Shown here: piece after piece, positions 1 through 12,038 of the stretch | Layout: each line of letters begins with the position of its first letter | How positions within the stretch are numbered: position 1 is the stretch's first letter | Source of the DNA: Hirsutella rhossiliensis | Taxonomy: Eukaryota; Ascomycota; Sordariomycetes; Hypocreales; Ophiocordycipitaceae | NCBI RefSeq assembly: GCF_020360975.1 | Contig: NW_025408695.1 | Location: forward strand, 24,299 to 88,298 | Length of the DNA stretch: 64,000 nucleotides | Direction: 5' to 3' | Notes under the pieces: model-generated | The model's input: the letters and a program-made list of their open reading frames with translations, nothing else | Told to the model about the DNA's origin: nothing | Databases searched by the model: none | Translations under genes and position numbers: made by a program

Positions 1-23
1 TGAGGGCGTTCTTCTTCCTCGAG

Positions 24-1500
24 CAGGGTGGTTTTCCATACATGGAAAGGCCTGCAATCGATAATCGGTATCGGCCCCACATTTATTGCAAGTATTGCAA
101 TACACCTTTCCATACTTGGTCCGTGCACGACGACAAAATGTCACTGAAGACACCTTCGACAAGATGGACAAATTCACACCATATGGTGAATTAAAAATAC
201 GAAGTAATTGATTGAGCTCAATGATAATGTCCAAAAGAGAGGGTAGGCAAATCTTACGTGTTTTGTTCCAAGACGAGGAGGAAATCAGACGGGAATTTGC
301 ACGAATTCTCACGCCACGGTCACGCCACCGCCCCTTCCCTCTTCAAGACATTGTTCTTCACCCAATGCTTCAACCAATTCTCCTTTTCAATTTGGTCCGC
401 ATCCAATTGTGCCCTTTCCCAGGAGATCGTACGACGAGCCTGAAAACACCTGTTCCGGCTCGTCGCTCATCGCTGGCATTGATAGGATGTCTATTGCCAT
501 TCGTGATAACTTCGGCCGTCGGTTCCTATGTCGCTCTTGAAGCCACCATGATAAAGCAGTTGTTGGCGCAATCTCATATGGATCACCTGAGATGTAATCT
601 TCATACTCGTCTTGACTTGTAGGTCGAGCACAATTCTGCAGATTTCTTGAAATACGATCAAATGCATCAAGGCCATTGTCTTCTTCTTCGTCCAGTACAT
701 GATACGAAATTGTACCGTCGTTTGTATTTCGGTAAGAGTAGCAAAGGTCTTTGACCCGTTTGAAAGCAGTTTTATGCCACTTCTTCTAATTTGAGTGGAT
801 GTACGTCGTGCGATAGCTTGGATGAAGGACCAAAGAAGCGGCGTAATAGGGCGAATTCTCTTTATTGATAATTTCTTGGTCAAGGTAGCCTTTGAAGACA
901 CGGCCCAGATCCCACGCTTGCCCGTAGAGTTGATCAAATCCTTCGATGATGGACGGTTGAAGAAGAGATAAATTCTCTGCGACGTTGATGACATACTTTC
1001 TTGCCCTCAGGGTGTTTTCGAAAGCTGGCGGTGACAGAAGTACTGTAGGGATCATTCTGGGGACAATAAAGATAATATATGAGGCGGTTCCTGCCTTTGA
1101 ACTCCGCTTCCCCTAACCCTTTTACTACCGGTACATTACTGCCAGATGAGCATGTTTTCATGATCCAAAAGCAGGTTTTCTCTTGTCTTGGGAGATATAG
1201 ACGCGAATGAATCCGAAGCAATGGATTCAGAATCGAAGAAACATAACTAACACAGGCTCAGAATCCATTGTCGCCAGGTGATAATGGTATGCTGTGGGTT
1301 GGTGGTGAGGCTGATTTTGTGGATGTGCGGATTTGTAGCGGGGTTCCAGGCCCACAGCCCTGTAGGTAGCCCCCTGTAGGAACCCTTGTTAGTGGCGTGG
1401 TTCAGCCAATAGTATGGAAATACATGGATCCATATCCATACCTATTCCATGCCATTCATGGAAAGGGTATTTCCATATTTAGATATGGAAAACCACCCTG
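24..1500 (-). mobile_element. Non-autonomous hAT element with TIRs and 8-bp TSD
   Basis: The left end reads CAGGGTGGTTTTCCATA and the right end is its inverted match (GGAAAACCACCCTG at 1487-1500). Both ends are flanked by the same 8 bp, TCCTCGAG (16-23 and 1501-1508), the target duplication length of hAT elements. At 1477 bp it is too short for a full transposase, and the coding remnants inside (minus strand) lack the catalytic middle, so it is an internal-deletion derivative that would need a transposase in trans. Subterminal tracts carry repeated ATGGAAA/TTTCCAT motifs that could bind transposase. A related copy lies at the other end of the window (63,286 onward). Confidence 0.9.
300..1268 (-). 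pseudogene. hAT transposase remnant (BED finger plus C-terminal domain)
   Basis: Read on the minus strand from an ATG at 1268. The start (MDSE...) soon meets a frameshift. A BED-type zinc finger follows near 1100-960 (CP..DPYSTSVT..FRKH.EGK). The sequence then jumps to a C-terminal stretch (SPYYAASLVLHPSYRTTY, near 850-790) and the hAT C-terminal dimerisation region (RMAIDILSMPAMSDEPE, then RRTISWERAQLDADQIEKE, near 500-370), with another frameshift inside it. The central DDE/RNase H-fold core is missing. No active protein can be made. The order of pieces and the family motif of the dimerisation domain make the hAT assignment firm; the exact pseudogene ends are approximate. Confidence 0.82.
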
Positions 1501-1752
1501 TCCTCGAGGGGTGGCCGGGGATGCGTCTCTTTTGGCTCGTTTTTCCTTAGGTGCCTCGTTGGAAGAAGAATCGTCGTCTATATCGTTAGTAAGAAAACCA
1601 CTACCTCTTTTAATCCCTCCGTACGACCGTTTGGGCTGTTGCTCCGCAATTTCCCGGACTTTCCTAGCTGCAAGTTGGTAGGTCCACTGTGTTGAAGAAG
1701 CCGCTGCTAGGGATGATACTACTCCAAACCTCTTGTACCTGAGATTTCTCAC
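1501..1752 (-). pseudogene. Unrecognised reading frame interrupted by the hAT insertion
   Basis: A minus-strand frame beginning at 1752 runs open to the hAT border and would continue across it in frame on the far side (TPRG joining RRTPS once one target duplication is removed). The peptide has an acidic-serine run (NDIDDDSSSNEAPKEKRAKRD) followed by a basic tail, as in a nuclear protein's disordered end. I do not recognise a domain. It may be the 3' part of a host gene, or part of an older transposon. The hAT insertion would replace its C terminus. Confidence 0.3.
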
Positions 1753-3600
1753 TACAGGCGAGGTTAGACGGCTGTGTCAAGTGAGCGCGAGAGGGCGCTT
1801 ACTCCTCCTTGCTCTGCAAAAGCTCATTGACTCTGTTTGCGTGTTGTTAGGTGCCGTAGTCTTGACCACAGTGGTTAACATACATCCGCTGGGTTTCCTT
1901 TATTCTAGTGCTATTCAGACTCTCCGTTTCGCTCTGTTTCCTGTGATTGGGTCATGACTTACTGAGAGTCCTGGAGCATCACCAGGTCTTCCAAACTATG
2001 AGACAAGTTAGCAGGCATTAAGGCTCACCATTTCAACCTGGACGATTACCTAGATAGCCTCGTTTATAGAGAACCAGACTCGCCATTATCTGGCACCACT
2101 GGGTCGCGTCAGTAAATGCCCCCAGGCACAGGGGTGTTTCAATACCACATGTCGCCCGTAACATGACCATTCCCGTAGGGGAAAGGAGCCTGGCAGGTCA
2201 TTGGCTGCGACGCACAGTCCTTGGGCCCGTTTGAGGACCCAGTATCCGCTGGTCGCGACATCATACCGCTTCCCGAGACCTTCCTGATACCGGTTTGCGA
2301 CAACCTGGCGGGTGCATTTTGCCCTCGATGTTTCCATTGCGGTGCGATCCTCCTAGCCAGAATGGCCTGAATGATCTCAGACTGCGACATGATTGAGCGG
2401 CGGAATCTGGGTGGTGTTTCTATTGTTGCGAGGCGAGCACGGCGATACATAAGGCAGGAACGCACAATTTTGTAGCTCGATCGTCTCGGTGAGTAACAGC
2501 CGCACGGTGCTGGGGTGAAAGGAACCGGCTTCGACACAAATTAGCTGTGACGATGAACGGCCAATTAAAGGAAGCCATGCGCCGCAAGTGATCCGATAGC
2601 GTCCGAGGTTGCAATGCCTGGAAGCTGTTTCATGGACTGTTTGTCCGCTCGTTTCTGGACAAAATGAGTTGACGCTATCCCCTCGAACTGCTACAGTACC
2701 TGGAGAGGGTTTGATCACCATTCGGAACGCGTAATGCTGTCCGGTGTCGAGATGCCGCCCAGGAGTCATGTAGTACTTAACTGGATGTCTTCAATTGAGA
2801 TGTATACGCTGAACCATGCAGAAAAGCGCGACCGTCCGAATTCAGCTAAACACCTTTCCGCCAAGCGATTCAGGTGAGAACTCGGAGAGAGGCGGGAAGG
2901 CGCCGCGCGACGCCATTGGCTTACCTTACAACGATGAAACTCGTTATGACGAAGGTCCAATTGTTGCCTTTGTTCCAATTCCTATGCTATGGAAGCCATT
3001 TCCTGCCGAAGGTCGGTGACTTCTGCCGCAGTACGGCTACATCTTGCAAGCCGAAGTCATCTCGTAGCCGGGAAGTGCAATGACGACCGCAGACGGCCGC
3101 AAATAGACGCTCATCACATGGCATGGGCTGACACAGGACGCCGACAGCAAAAAGCGTGGGTCGATGTGTTCACTAAGCTGTGCTCTCAACCGCACTGGCC
3201 ATAAACGTACTTTTGCTCTGTGCCCGTTGCTCTCGGAAATTAAAAAGAGTGTCAGACAGTTACGGCCCACACCTGGCACGACAGCGGCTGTGCAAAGCGA
3301 CCTGAATGGCATCAGTCAATTGATGAGAATTATCTAAAGAACAAGAAGTGAGTGAACGAGCTGCAGGGAATTGTGCAGCTCTTTATACACAAATGAAAGA
3401 CTTGTTGCCTGCGTTGCGTAGTAATACCGCCACTTCATGAGTAATCATCCTAGGCAGGCTTGATAACTTATGCGACAAAGAGCCGCCCATCCACTACTTT
3501 TGGACTAAGGCTCAGCGAGGTGGGAATACGTAATAAATAGTAGCGAATAACGTAACAAGAAAGTGGCTATGAGCCTGAATTGACCCATATTGGTAACGAG
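1753..3600. other. Stretch without a recognisable gene
   Basis: The longest open frames here are 130-132 codons on the minus strand (2139-2537, 2377-2769). None shows a domain, signal peptide or repeat I can name, and none pairs with convincing splice sites into a longer protein. No LTR, TIR or tRNA-like structure was seen. It may be relic sequence between the hAT at 24-1500 and Helitron 1, or hold a short unknown gene. Confidence 0.4.
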
Positions 3601-3649
3601 GTAAGGCAACCCCCTGGGTTGCGCACAAAAGCCTTGAGGAACGAAGACA

Positions 3650-4344
3650 CGGTCGACTACCCGGCCGGCAGCGGAGACGGACGGCGTCGAGACCGGGCTG
3701 GAGGTCCCGTCGCAAGAGGGAGAGGCCGGCGCCGGCGACGACGCCGTGGAAGGAGACGACGGAGGGCCGAGGGAAGTGGCCGTCGGGAGGCCAAGGAGCG
3801 CGGGAGGACGCCAGAAGGAGAAGTCAGCGACGCGGCAGGGGAGGAGACGCATACAGGGCGGGGGGCATGGATGGTAGCCGTGGTCGCGGACGACGAGCGT
3901 GGGAATTGTAGACGACGGTATCGCCCGGGCCGGCGTGGAGACCGTCGCGGCACTCGAACCCCCCAGGGGAGGGCATGGGAGTGGACGTGGCTGTTAACGA
4001 AGAACCGATGCTCGGACCGGTCGGGGTCGACGACCGGCTGGCCGTAAATCGAGAGGTTTACCTAGGCTAAAGAAGAGAGAGACAGCCGGGTCGGCGGCAT
4101 CCGGCTCCGCGCGGAGGGGCGCGTACTCGGCCGGGAGCAGCTACGAGGGGACGGGCAGGAAGACACGGGCGATAGCCTTCGGCGTTAAGGTTCTTGATGC
4201 GGTGCTCGTCTTAGTGGGCGAACCTCGAGGGGCAGTCGGGCTGGGCGAAGAACATCATAGACATGTCACCGTCGACGCTCTTGCCAGTACTAAGGGCCTC
4301 TTCAGATGCGGCGGAGAGGCGGCCGAAGACGGGGACGAAGACAT
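3650..4344 (-). pseudogene. Helitron 1 accessory gene, divergent from RepHel, truncated
   Basis: Read on the minus strand from an ATG at 4344. Three blocks match the accessory gene of Helitron 2: GDMSMMFFAQPDCPSRFA (compare GADMSMMAFVQPGCPARFA), then NLSIYGQP...RFFVNSHVHSHALPW, then TIPTLVVRDHGYHP (compare TVPALIVRDHSYQP), followed by a SFHGVVAGAG stretch (compare SFTGPVIGSG). Several frameshifts and an in-frame stop after SRFAH break it, and the C-terminal part present in Helitron 2 (TCTGKIAG...IFIVVPDTWTF) is missing. Function unknown; see the Helitron 2 copy. The start codon is placed by alignment with that copy. Confidence 0.65.
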
Positions 4345-4384
4345 GGCGAGGTTGTATAGCGTAAGAGCGACGCTGCCGTTTTGA

Positions 4385-5142
4385 ATCGTTTAAGCGGGGC
4401 AGAATAGGAGCAGGAACTCTTCCTATTTTTGTATCGTTGGAAGAAACCGGCGGGGAAGTGAAGGGCCAGGGGCCGCCTTACAGAACACGAGCATAGATAT
4501 TAACGGAAACACGGGAAAAATTTTAGCGGTTAGGAGAACATGGAAAGAGCGTTGTCTAGAGAATGCTATGAGAAGCGAGGGGAAAAGGGCAAAAAGGCGG
4601 TCTGCTTAGGGATAGAGGGGTTTTTTAAGACAACCGACATACGGGAAGCCATATTGTCACAGAATAGGGCAGCTTCATTGGCGACACGTTTAAGACATGG
4701 GGTTAAAAGCCAGTATGCAAGCATCTAACCTCGAACCAAGGCGCTTAGCGACATAGCTCCAGATAACAAGGAGAGCGTAGAATGTAAAGCACGAGTAAGA
4801 GGAAGGTGCCGTAGCGACTTACATGTAAAGACCGGCCTAGGCCGTTGCATGCGATAGCAGCAGGCAGTTCCCGGTAGGCTTAATGGAAAGTCGGCGCCGG
4901 TATAATGTGAAGAGCAGCAGCATGCTTATAGACGTACTACGGAGCTCTATATAGTACATAGGTCATTGTAAATGTAAAGTGTCCGTTACGCATAAGCTGC
5001 ATGCCGAGTAGCAACATAAGCGCAAGACGAGCAGCCCAGGAAAGGACGTATACGTCGACGTCCGACTCACGAGGCTCCACGTCAGGGCATAGCAGCACGA
5101 GGTAGATGAGAGGTTTATAAAGGTAGTGGCAGCCAGTATCGC
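4385..5142. promoter_or_regulatory. Intergenic region between divergent Helitron 1 genes
   Basis: About 760 bp separate the two divergent starts and should contain both promoters. A TATA-like run (CTCTATATAGTAC, about 4948-4960) lies about 190 bp before the RepHel ATG. No open frame of note. Promoter function is inferred from gene layout alone. Confidence 0.3.
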
Positions 5143-8100
5143 GATGGAGTCAGCTGCTGGAGGGGACCGCGCGGAGCAGGGGGCGCGAGCCCGGCGCAGG
5201 AAGCCCACGGACCGCGTGGCGCCTTGAGACGCCGGTCGAGGACGGTCCGGGCGGGGACGCTTGGAGACCGATAGGTGCGACTGCCAACGGCGGCGACATC
5301 GCCCAGCCTAGGCAGGGCGAAGCGGATATGGGAATAGGGTGGAACGGCCACACCACGCCGCAGCCGAGTGTCGACGAGGGCGCGAAGCGCAGGCGGGGAA
5401 GACCACCGAGGCAGCAGAGACTCCAAGCCGACGCAAGGCAGCAGGCGTTGCGGCGTATCCAGCCCCGGCCGACACCGATCGCAGCCGGTCTCACACCGCC
5501 GCCGAGCGAGGGCGGCCCGCCTAGAGGCCAGCAGGCGCCGCGGCACATACGGGCTCGGCCGGTTCTGAGGCGGAGTCCACGCGGCGCCCCCACCGAGGCG
5601 GGACCGAGCGTCGGAAGCACGGACAGCCAACAAGCCGGTACGGTCGCAGAGCGAGGCCAAGGCGCATGAAGACGGCTAACGGGGCGCAGGCAGGACAATG
5701 AATCGGCAGCCCGGGGAGAGCGGAAGAGGAAGGCCGCACCCCGGCGGGCAGGCCTTAGGAAATGCTCCCGGGTCCGGGTGGGCCAGAAAACCCCAAGACG
5801 GAGGGCTGCAGGCCGAGGACCTAGCCAGCGTACTGCAGCACCTCGAGGAGGAGTTCGCGGCGGGCGAGAGGCTCGCAGACGAGCAGACGTGGTGCATGCC
5901 GGTGCCGCGCGCGAGGCAGGTGCGAACGGTGCAGAGGTTCTACCGGGCGTTCCACGACGCCGGCACGCTACCGGTCTTGACCTGCAAGGTATGTTACCGG
6001 AAGCGGTCAAGAGAGGAGCTAAGGAAATGGCGTGGGAGGTGGCCATGGCGGAGCCCCGTCACGGAGGGCGGCCGGTCTCTATTCGCGTGCCGAAGCTGCT
6101 TCCCCGAGGGCCGGGCGGTGCCGGTATGCGCAGAGTGCGCGCGGTGCCTCGGGCGTGAGAGGGCTTCGCCTGGCATGCACCTCCACGGCCGGCTCGGCTG
6201 CGAGCACGCGTACCCCGACGAGCTCAAGGGCCTCACGCCGGTCGAGGAGAAGCTGATCTCGCTCAACTCGTGCTACGGCTTCGTGACGAGGTATAGCATC
6301 CCCGGCGGGCAGAGGCAGAGCGTGAGGTATCCGAGGCACGTCAAGGGCCATATCACGGTATTCCCGAATGACGTGCAGGGCTGGTGACCAAGGTGCTCCC
6401 GCACCCGCTAGTCCGGTTATGGACGAGATCCATGTCTCGTGGCAGGGGGCCGAGAAGCCGGGGCCACGCGACCTGTCGGGCCTCCTGTCGGTAAGGCGGC
6501 GGGCGGTCGAGAGGGCGCTCGTCTGGCTTAAGGAGAACAACCCGCTCTACGGCGAGGTCGAGATCGACGTGGCGGAGATGGAGAGCTGGGGGGCGCCGCC
6601 GCACGGGGTGCCGTCGGTGGTATGCGAGCGCCTGGAGCGAAACGAGCCGTCAGCGCGGGAGAGGACGCGGACCGCGCAGGTGGTGCCGCCGACGGAGCGG
6701 GCCATGGACGACGAGGGCGCGGTCGAGATCGAGGAGATCCTCGTCATGTTAAGCCAGGGGCGGGATCCCGCGGAGAGGAGTCGCGACGTCAGGCCCACGT
6801 GCGACGACGAAGAGGACGGCGCTAGGCCCGAAGAGGGCGGGGAAGTAATCAACGAGGTGACGTCGTCCGGCATGTTCCCGCTCGACGGGCCGCCAGGGGT
6901 GGCGGACGCCGAGAAGATTCGCTTCGCCCGCGACGCCGTCGGGCCCGACGGAGCGCGCGCCCGCGCAGGCCCGAGGACGTGGGTGGGGACGGCGGCCGGA
7001 GGGGCGGCGCGCGGCGGCGATGGCGACAAGTACGAGCCCTATATCCAGGTACGGCGCGGCAACGAGTTCGCCGACTCGGCGGACGCCTCCTTCTTCGCCA
7101 AGACCTTCCCGACGCTATTTCCCTTTGGCGTGGGGCCGAGGCTCGCCGACGAGGCCGCTACCCGTGGAAGCGAGACTACCGGGTGGCGGGGCCGGGCTGC
7201 CGAGGCGGAGCGGGTCGCGGAGGGCCTCACGTCGACCCGGAACATGAACCTCCAAGCATGGGCCGACGTCGTGCTACGGCGCCACGGCGGCCGGTTCGCG
7301 ACGCATCCCATCTTCGCCTTCCTAGTGTTTAATATGGGGTGCGGTCTAGGAACCGCCAGGCCAGTATGCTAGGCGTAACGAGGAAGAACTTCGCAAAGGT
7401 CGAGGGTCTACTAAAGTCGTTAACGACGCAGAGGCTCGAGGCGGCGAGGTCGAGCTCGAGGCCACGGGCAAGACCGGCGACGACGGGGTAAAGGCTCCTC
7501 CGGTCCCTATCGGTGTTTGGCCACCGGCAGCCGATGTCGAGGGAGAGCCGCCTAAGTATGCGGAAGAAGATACTATCTCTCATCGTCAGATACGGGGTGC
7601 CGGCCATTTGGTTCACGCTAAACCCGAACGATATTACGAACCCGGTAAAGCTACGGCTGGCGGCGTACCGCGCCCGCGACCCCGAAGCGGCCGAGGCCTT
7701 CCTAAGAGAGCTAGGGACTGCGTATAAGCGGGTGCGGCTGGCGATAGCGGACCCGATGAGCGCGGCCGTCTTCTTTCACCGGGAGATAAAGCTCTTCTTC
7801 GAGCATTACGTCGACGTCGGGGACGAGTCGGTGTTCGGGCACGTCGGGGCGTACTACGGGGCGGTAGAGACGAACGAACGAGGTGCTCTCCACCTCCACG
7901 GGCTTCTCTGGCTAAAGGGCAATGCGCGCCTCGGCGAGGCGCTGGCCGGCGCCGGCGGCGAGGAGCAGGCAGCGTACCGGGAGCGAATAATCCGCTACGT
8001 AGACAGCGTCTTCTCCGAGGTAAGGCGGACGACGTCTAGAGGCGTAGCCTCCCGGCTCCGTCGAACGCAGACTAAAGGGGCCGAAACTAACCCTAGGCCG

Positions 8101-11100
8101 TAGGAGCTAGACGCAGAAGGGCACCACGCTGTGCAGGCGGAGCGGTCGATCACGGCGCACATGTCGTCGTGGCTTGACGACGTCGAGCGCTTAACGGACG
8201 CGTTCGACGAGGAGGCCAACTTCTGCGCCGGCGCGACGCAGGTCCACACGCATAGCGCGACCTGCGTCAAGTACTCGCTCGCGGGGGCCGGTCGTAAGGG
8301 CGACCTCTGCCGTTTTAAGGCGCCCTGGAGGCTAGTAGAGAGGACGGCGCTCACGGCGGACGGCGTGCTGGAGATCCGGCGGACACATAGCATGGTGAAC
8401 CGGTGGAACAAGGCGATGGCGGTAGGGCTGCGGCACAACCACGACATCTCGTTCATCGCGACGCAGCGCAAGACCATGGCCCTGATCTACTACATCACCA
8501 ACTATGCGACTAAGGTAGAGGACCCTACGTGGAAGCGGGTGGCCGCCGCGGCCGAGTTACTCCCGACCTTAGAGCCGACAGCGAGAGCAGTATCCCCAGC
8601 GCCGACCGCAACGATAGCGGGAACGGAGCCGGAGAGGAGGCCGCGGCGGACCCTATAAGGGGAACAAGACGAGGTGTTCCTACTAAAGGCGGCGAACCGA
8701 ATCTTCACGGAGCGCCCGCTATCCCAGGTCGAGGTGATCGCCGACCTCCTGGGGTATCCCGCGGAGTTTTGCAGCGGCGCGGCGTGGGCGTACGTGAACA
8801 CGAACCAGCTCTACTGGGCCGTCTTCCGCCAGTGGCGGCACCTCCGACTGGCGAGCGGGGTAGAGGCGACGGCGAGCGACGCGCCGGACGAGACGGTCGT
8901 CGTCGAGGAGGCGGGGCCGAGGATCTCCTTCATCGAGGCCTACCGGCATAGAGGCGGGCTCCTAGGGCCTCTGTCTCTACGACTACGCGTCGCTCGTAAG
9001 GCTGAAACGGAATGGCGGAGGCGCCGAGGGCTGCGCGGCCTGGGGCGAGATACCCTTTAACGAGAGCTGGGCTCCGGGAAGGACTGGGCGCAAGTGCTCA
9101 GACGGCCGGGTAAGGGGCGAGCGTACGCCTGACGGGTACCTCAGTAAGGAGTTCGGCGAGGAAGACGAGGAGTCATGTCATCGGAGGTACGTATAGCAAA
9201 GCCGAGGGCGTACCGTCGGACGGCGACGCGGCCCGTGGCCCGGCTAACGGTGCAAAGGGCGGCGGTGCAGCATCTAGCGCTGTTCGTGCCGTGGGAGGCA
9301 TTCGTCTGCGAGGAGACGGGCGACATCAACGACATCTGGGCGCGGGGCGGGCGGCGCTGGCGCCGAGGATCGCGCGGCTCGCGGACAACGTACAGCTGCT
9401 CCGGCGGTCGGCGGAGGACGCCAAGCGCGACGCCAGGCAATGGGCCGCTACGACCGAGGAGGGCGAGCCGGCGGCGGCGGCACGCGCCAACGAGGGCGCG
9501 GAGGAGGCGGCCGAGGGGCGGGCAGGTGTACCGCGCCGGCGGCGCAGGCGACGCGGCGCGGCTCATCGACGTTGTCCGGAACGCCGCCGGCGCGGGCCAG
9601 GTAACGGCGCGGTCGGCGGAGCTGCTGGCGATGACGCAGCAGCTCTGCCGGTTTCAGCAGTCGGCGCTCGTCGGCGGCCGAGCTCGATGCGACGGTGGTG
9701 GCGGGCGAGGCGGGGCCGAGGCGGGTAATCCTCGCGGGGTCGACCCTCTCCGGGGCGGCGCTGCCGCGGCAAGAGCAGGTAAGAGCCATCAAGTCGCAGC
9801 AGAGGAGCGCCGCGCGGGAGCGGGGGGGCGATCCAAGGAATCAGGGCGGCGCGGCGGCGTCGGCGCCCGGGGCCGACCGAGGTGCGGCGCTACGCGGGGT
9901 GATGGGCGGCTTCGGCGAGGACGACGTCGAGGTGACGGCAGCGGACGCCGACGCGGGGATGCGTGTGCGGCTCGGCCCGTCGAGCTCGTTTGTCGCCGCC
10001 GGCAGGGAGCTAGCGGGCCGGCTAACGCTTAACGAGAAGCAGTCGATCGCCCTCCTCATCATATGCCGCCAGCTCGATCAGGCCCGGCAGGGCGGCGACG
10101 CCGGCGACAGCGGCGACGCCGGCCAGCTCTGTCTATTCGTCGGCGGCGAGGGCGGTACCGGCAAGTCGCGCGTCATTGAGGCGCTCGTCGAGCTGTTCGC
10201 CCAGAGGACCTATCGAGCCAGCTACTAATCACGGCGACATCGGGGACGGCGGCGGCGCGGATCAACGGCATCACCCTGCACTCGGCCTGCGGCCTCTTGG
10301 TCGGCCAGGGCGGCCAGGCGGGGTCGGCGAGGAGGTAGACGGGGTGCGGCTGCCGGGACAGGGCGAACGCTTCGTCGACGGCCGGTCGCGGATGGACTGG
10401 CAGGAGAAGGAGGTGCTGGTGATCGACGAGGTCAGCATGCTCGGGGCGCGCACGCTGCACGCGGCGAACGAGCAGCTCTGCCGGCTGCGGGCTCGCCGCG
10501 GGACTTCGGCGGCATCCCGGTAGTCATCCTCTGCGGCGACTTCCATCAGTTCCGGCCGGTGCAGGAGCGGTCGATCCTGCTGCCGAGCGCGGCGGTGCCG
10601 TGGGACGCGGACGGCGCGTTCGCGGCCGAGCGGCGGCGGCAGCACGATAAGGCGCACGCGCTATGGAGGAAGTTTACGACGGTCGTCATGCTCGACGAGC
10701 AGATGCGCGCCGCCGGCGACCCGGAGCTACGGCGGCTGCTCGGGCGGATCCGGCGGGGGGAGCAGGACCGGTCGGACCTGACCTCCTCAACTCGAGGTGC
10801 TACCGGGCGGGCAGGCGGATACCGTGGGAGACTGGGGTGACGGTGGTGACGCCGCTTAACAGGAATCGCTGGAACCTCAACCTAGAGGCGGCCCTCGCGT
10901 TCCGGGCCCGGCAACGGACGGCGGCGCGCATCTTCGTCTCCGAGCATAAGTGGAGGGACGGCACGCCGACGGAGGAGGAGGCGGTGCTGATGCTAGGCCA
11001 GGGCGACGACAGCGCGACTCCGGTGCCGGCCGTCTTCCTCTTCGTGCCCGGCATGCCGGTCGTCGTGAACCAGAACACGCACCAGGGCTGAAGCTAGTGA

Positions 11101-11709
11101 ACGGGGCCGGGTACACGGCGGTCGACGTCATACCCGACCGGGCCTTCCCCGGCCACCGGGTCTCGGCGGAGCTGACAATGCACTTCGGGCCGCCGGTCGG
11201 CATGGTGCTGGCCTCGGAGACGACCAAGGATTTCCACTTCGTGGGGATGCCGTCCGGGACGATCCTGCTGACGCCCATCAGCGTCAAGATCCAGGCCCAG
11301 CGGAAGCGGCCGTGGCAGCGGAACGACGTTAGCCGGAGGGCCTGCCGTGCGCCGCGGCCTTCGCCTGCACCGACTACAAGGTGCAGGGCGGGACGCTGGA
11401 GCGCGTGGCGCTGGAGCTCCGGGGGGCGAGGACGACGACCGTCGACGGGCGCGCGGTACCGTCGCCGTGCGACCCGTATAGCCTATACGTGCAGCTATCG
11501 CGGTGCCCGACGCTCGACGGCATCATGCTCGTGTCGGAGGTGCGGGAGAGGGACCTGGTAGGAACAGGGTGCCCGAGGAGATGACGGCGGCGCAGGCACG
11601 GCTAGAGAGGCTCAGTGAGAGGACCGTCGGGAGGCGCTACGCTGGCTCGGCGATGACCTCCGGGGCCGCGGGAGGGACAAGACGAGACTGGGGGGGGATA
11701 AATAGATAG
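5143..11709 (+). pseudogene. Helitron 1 RepHel transposase (HUH Rep plus Pif1-like helicase), frameshifted
   Basis: RepHel proteins nick, unwind and transfer one strand during rolling-circle transposition. Order of parts: an Arg-rich disordered N terminus (5143-5660); a Cys-rich domain of the type annotated DUF6570 in fungal Helitrons (CRSCFPEG, VCAECARCLG, LNSCYGFVTRYSIPGGQ, 6070-6380); the Helitron-like N-terminal block (PYIQVRRGNEFADSAD, 7040); the HUH motif HLH at 7891-7899 within NERGALHLHGLLWL; the tyrosine motif YYITNYATK at about 8488; then a Pif1-family helicase with Walker A (GGEGGTGKS, about 10,142-10,168), Walker B (VIDEVSM, about 10,420), GDFHQFRPVQ, and the C-terminal motifs YKVQGGTLE and YVQLSRCPTLDG. 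At least six frameshifts break it. The start ATG at 5143 is chosen because its context aligns with Helitron 2's ATG at 24,582. The sequence is markedly GC-rich yet rich in TpA. Confidence 0.9.
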
Positions 11710-12038
11710 AACGCCCAACTATTTCCTCATTAGGCCCGAGCCGCAGAACCACCGTTCTCACAAAACCTCGGCGGGGGCAAGTTCTATACGTCTTCTTCCA
11801 AGACACCCCAAAAGAAAGGCAAAGGGCCCGGCTAGGAGTGATAGGCGGCCGAGAGGGCGGACGAAACAGGGCCGTTCCATCAGAAAAAAAGGAGGCCGGA
11901 GGAAGGAGCGGTAAGCAGTCGAGGTTGCGGGGAAGCTTTCAAACCATGATAATTTCCTTTCCGACCAATCAAAAGGGAGGAACCCGACCAATCAGAGGAC
12001 GGGAGTTTGGGGGGGAAAAAATTGGGTTGGGTGGTCGC

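Noticed and set aside
2086..2769. Minus-strand frames that could be a small secreted protein
   Set aside because: No signal peptide, no Cys pattern that persists across frames and no fitting splice sites; kept only as unassigned sequence.
3580..4047. Arg-rich plus-strand frame of 155 codons
   Set aside because: It is the antisense shadow of the accessory gene of Helitron 1; the poly-Arg comes from GC-rich sequence.
5150..6046. A 298-codon open frame on the minus strand opposite the RepHel N terminus
   Set aside because: It is antisense to a well-supported Helitron gene, has Pro/Arg/Ala-rich composition typical of GC-rich shadow frames, and has no domain.
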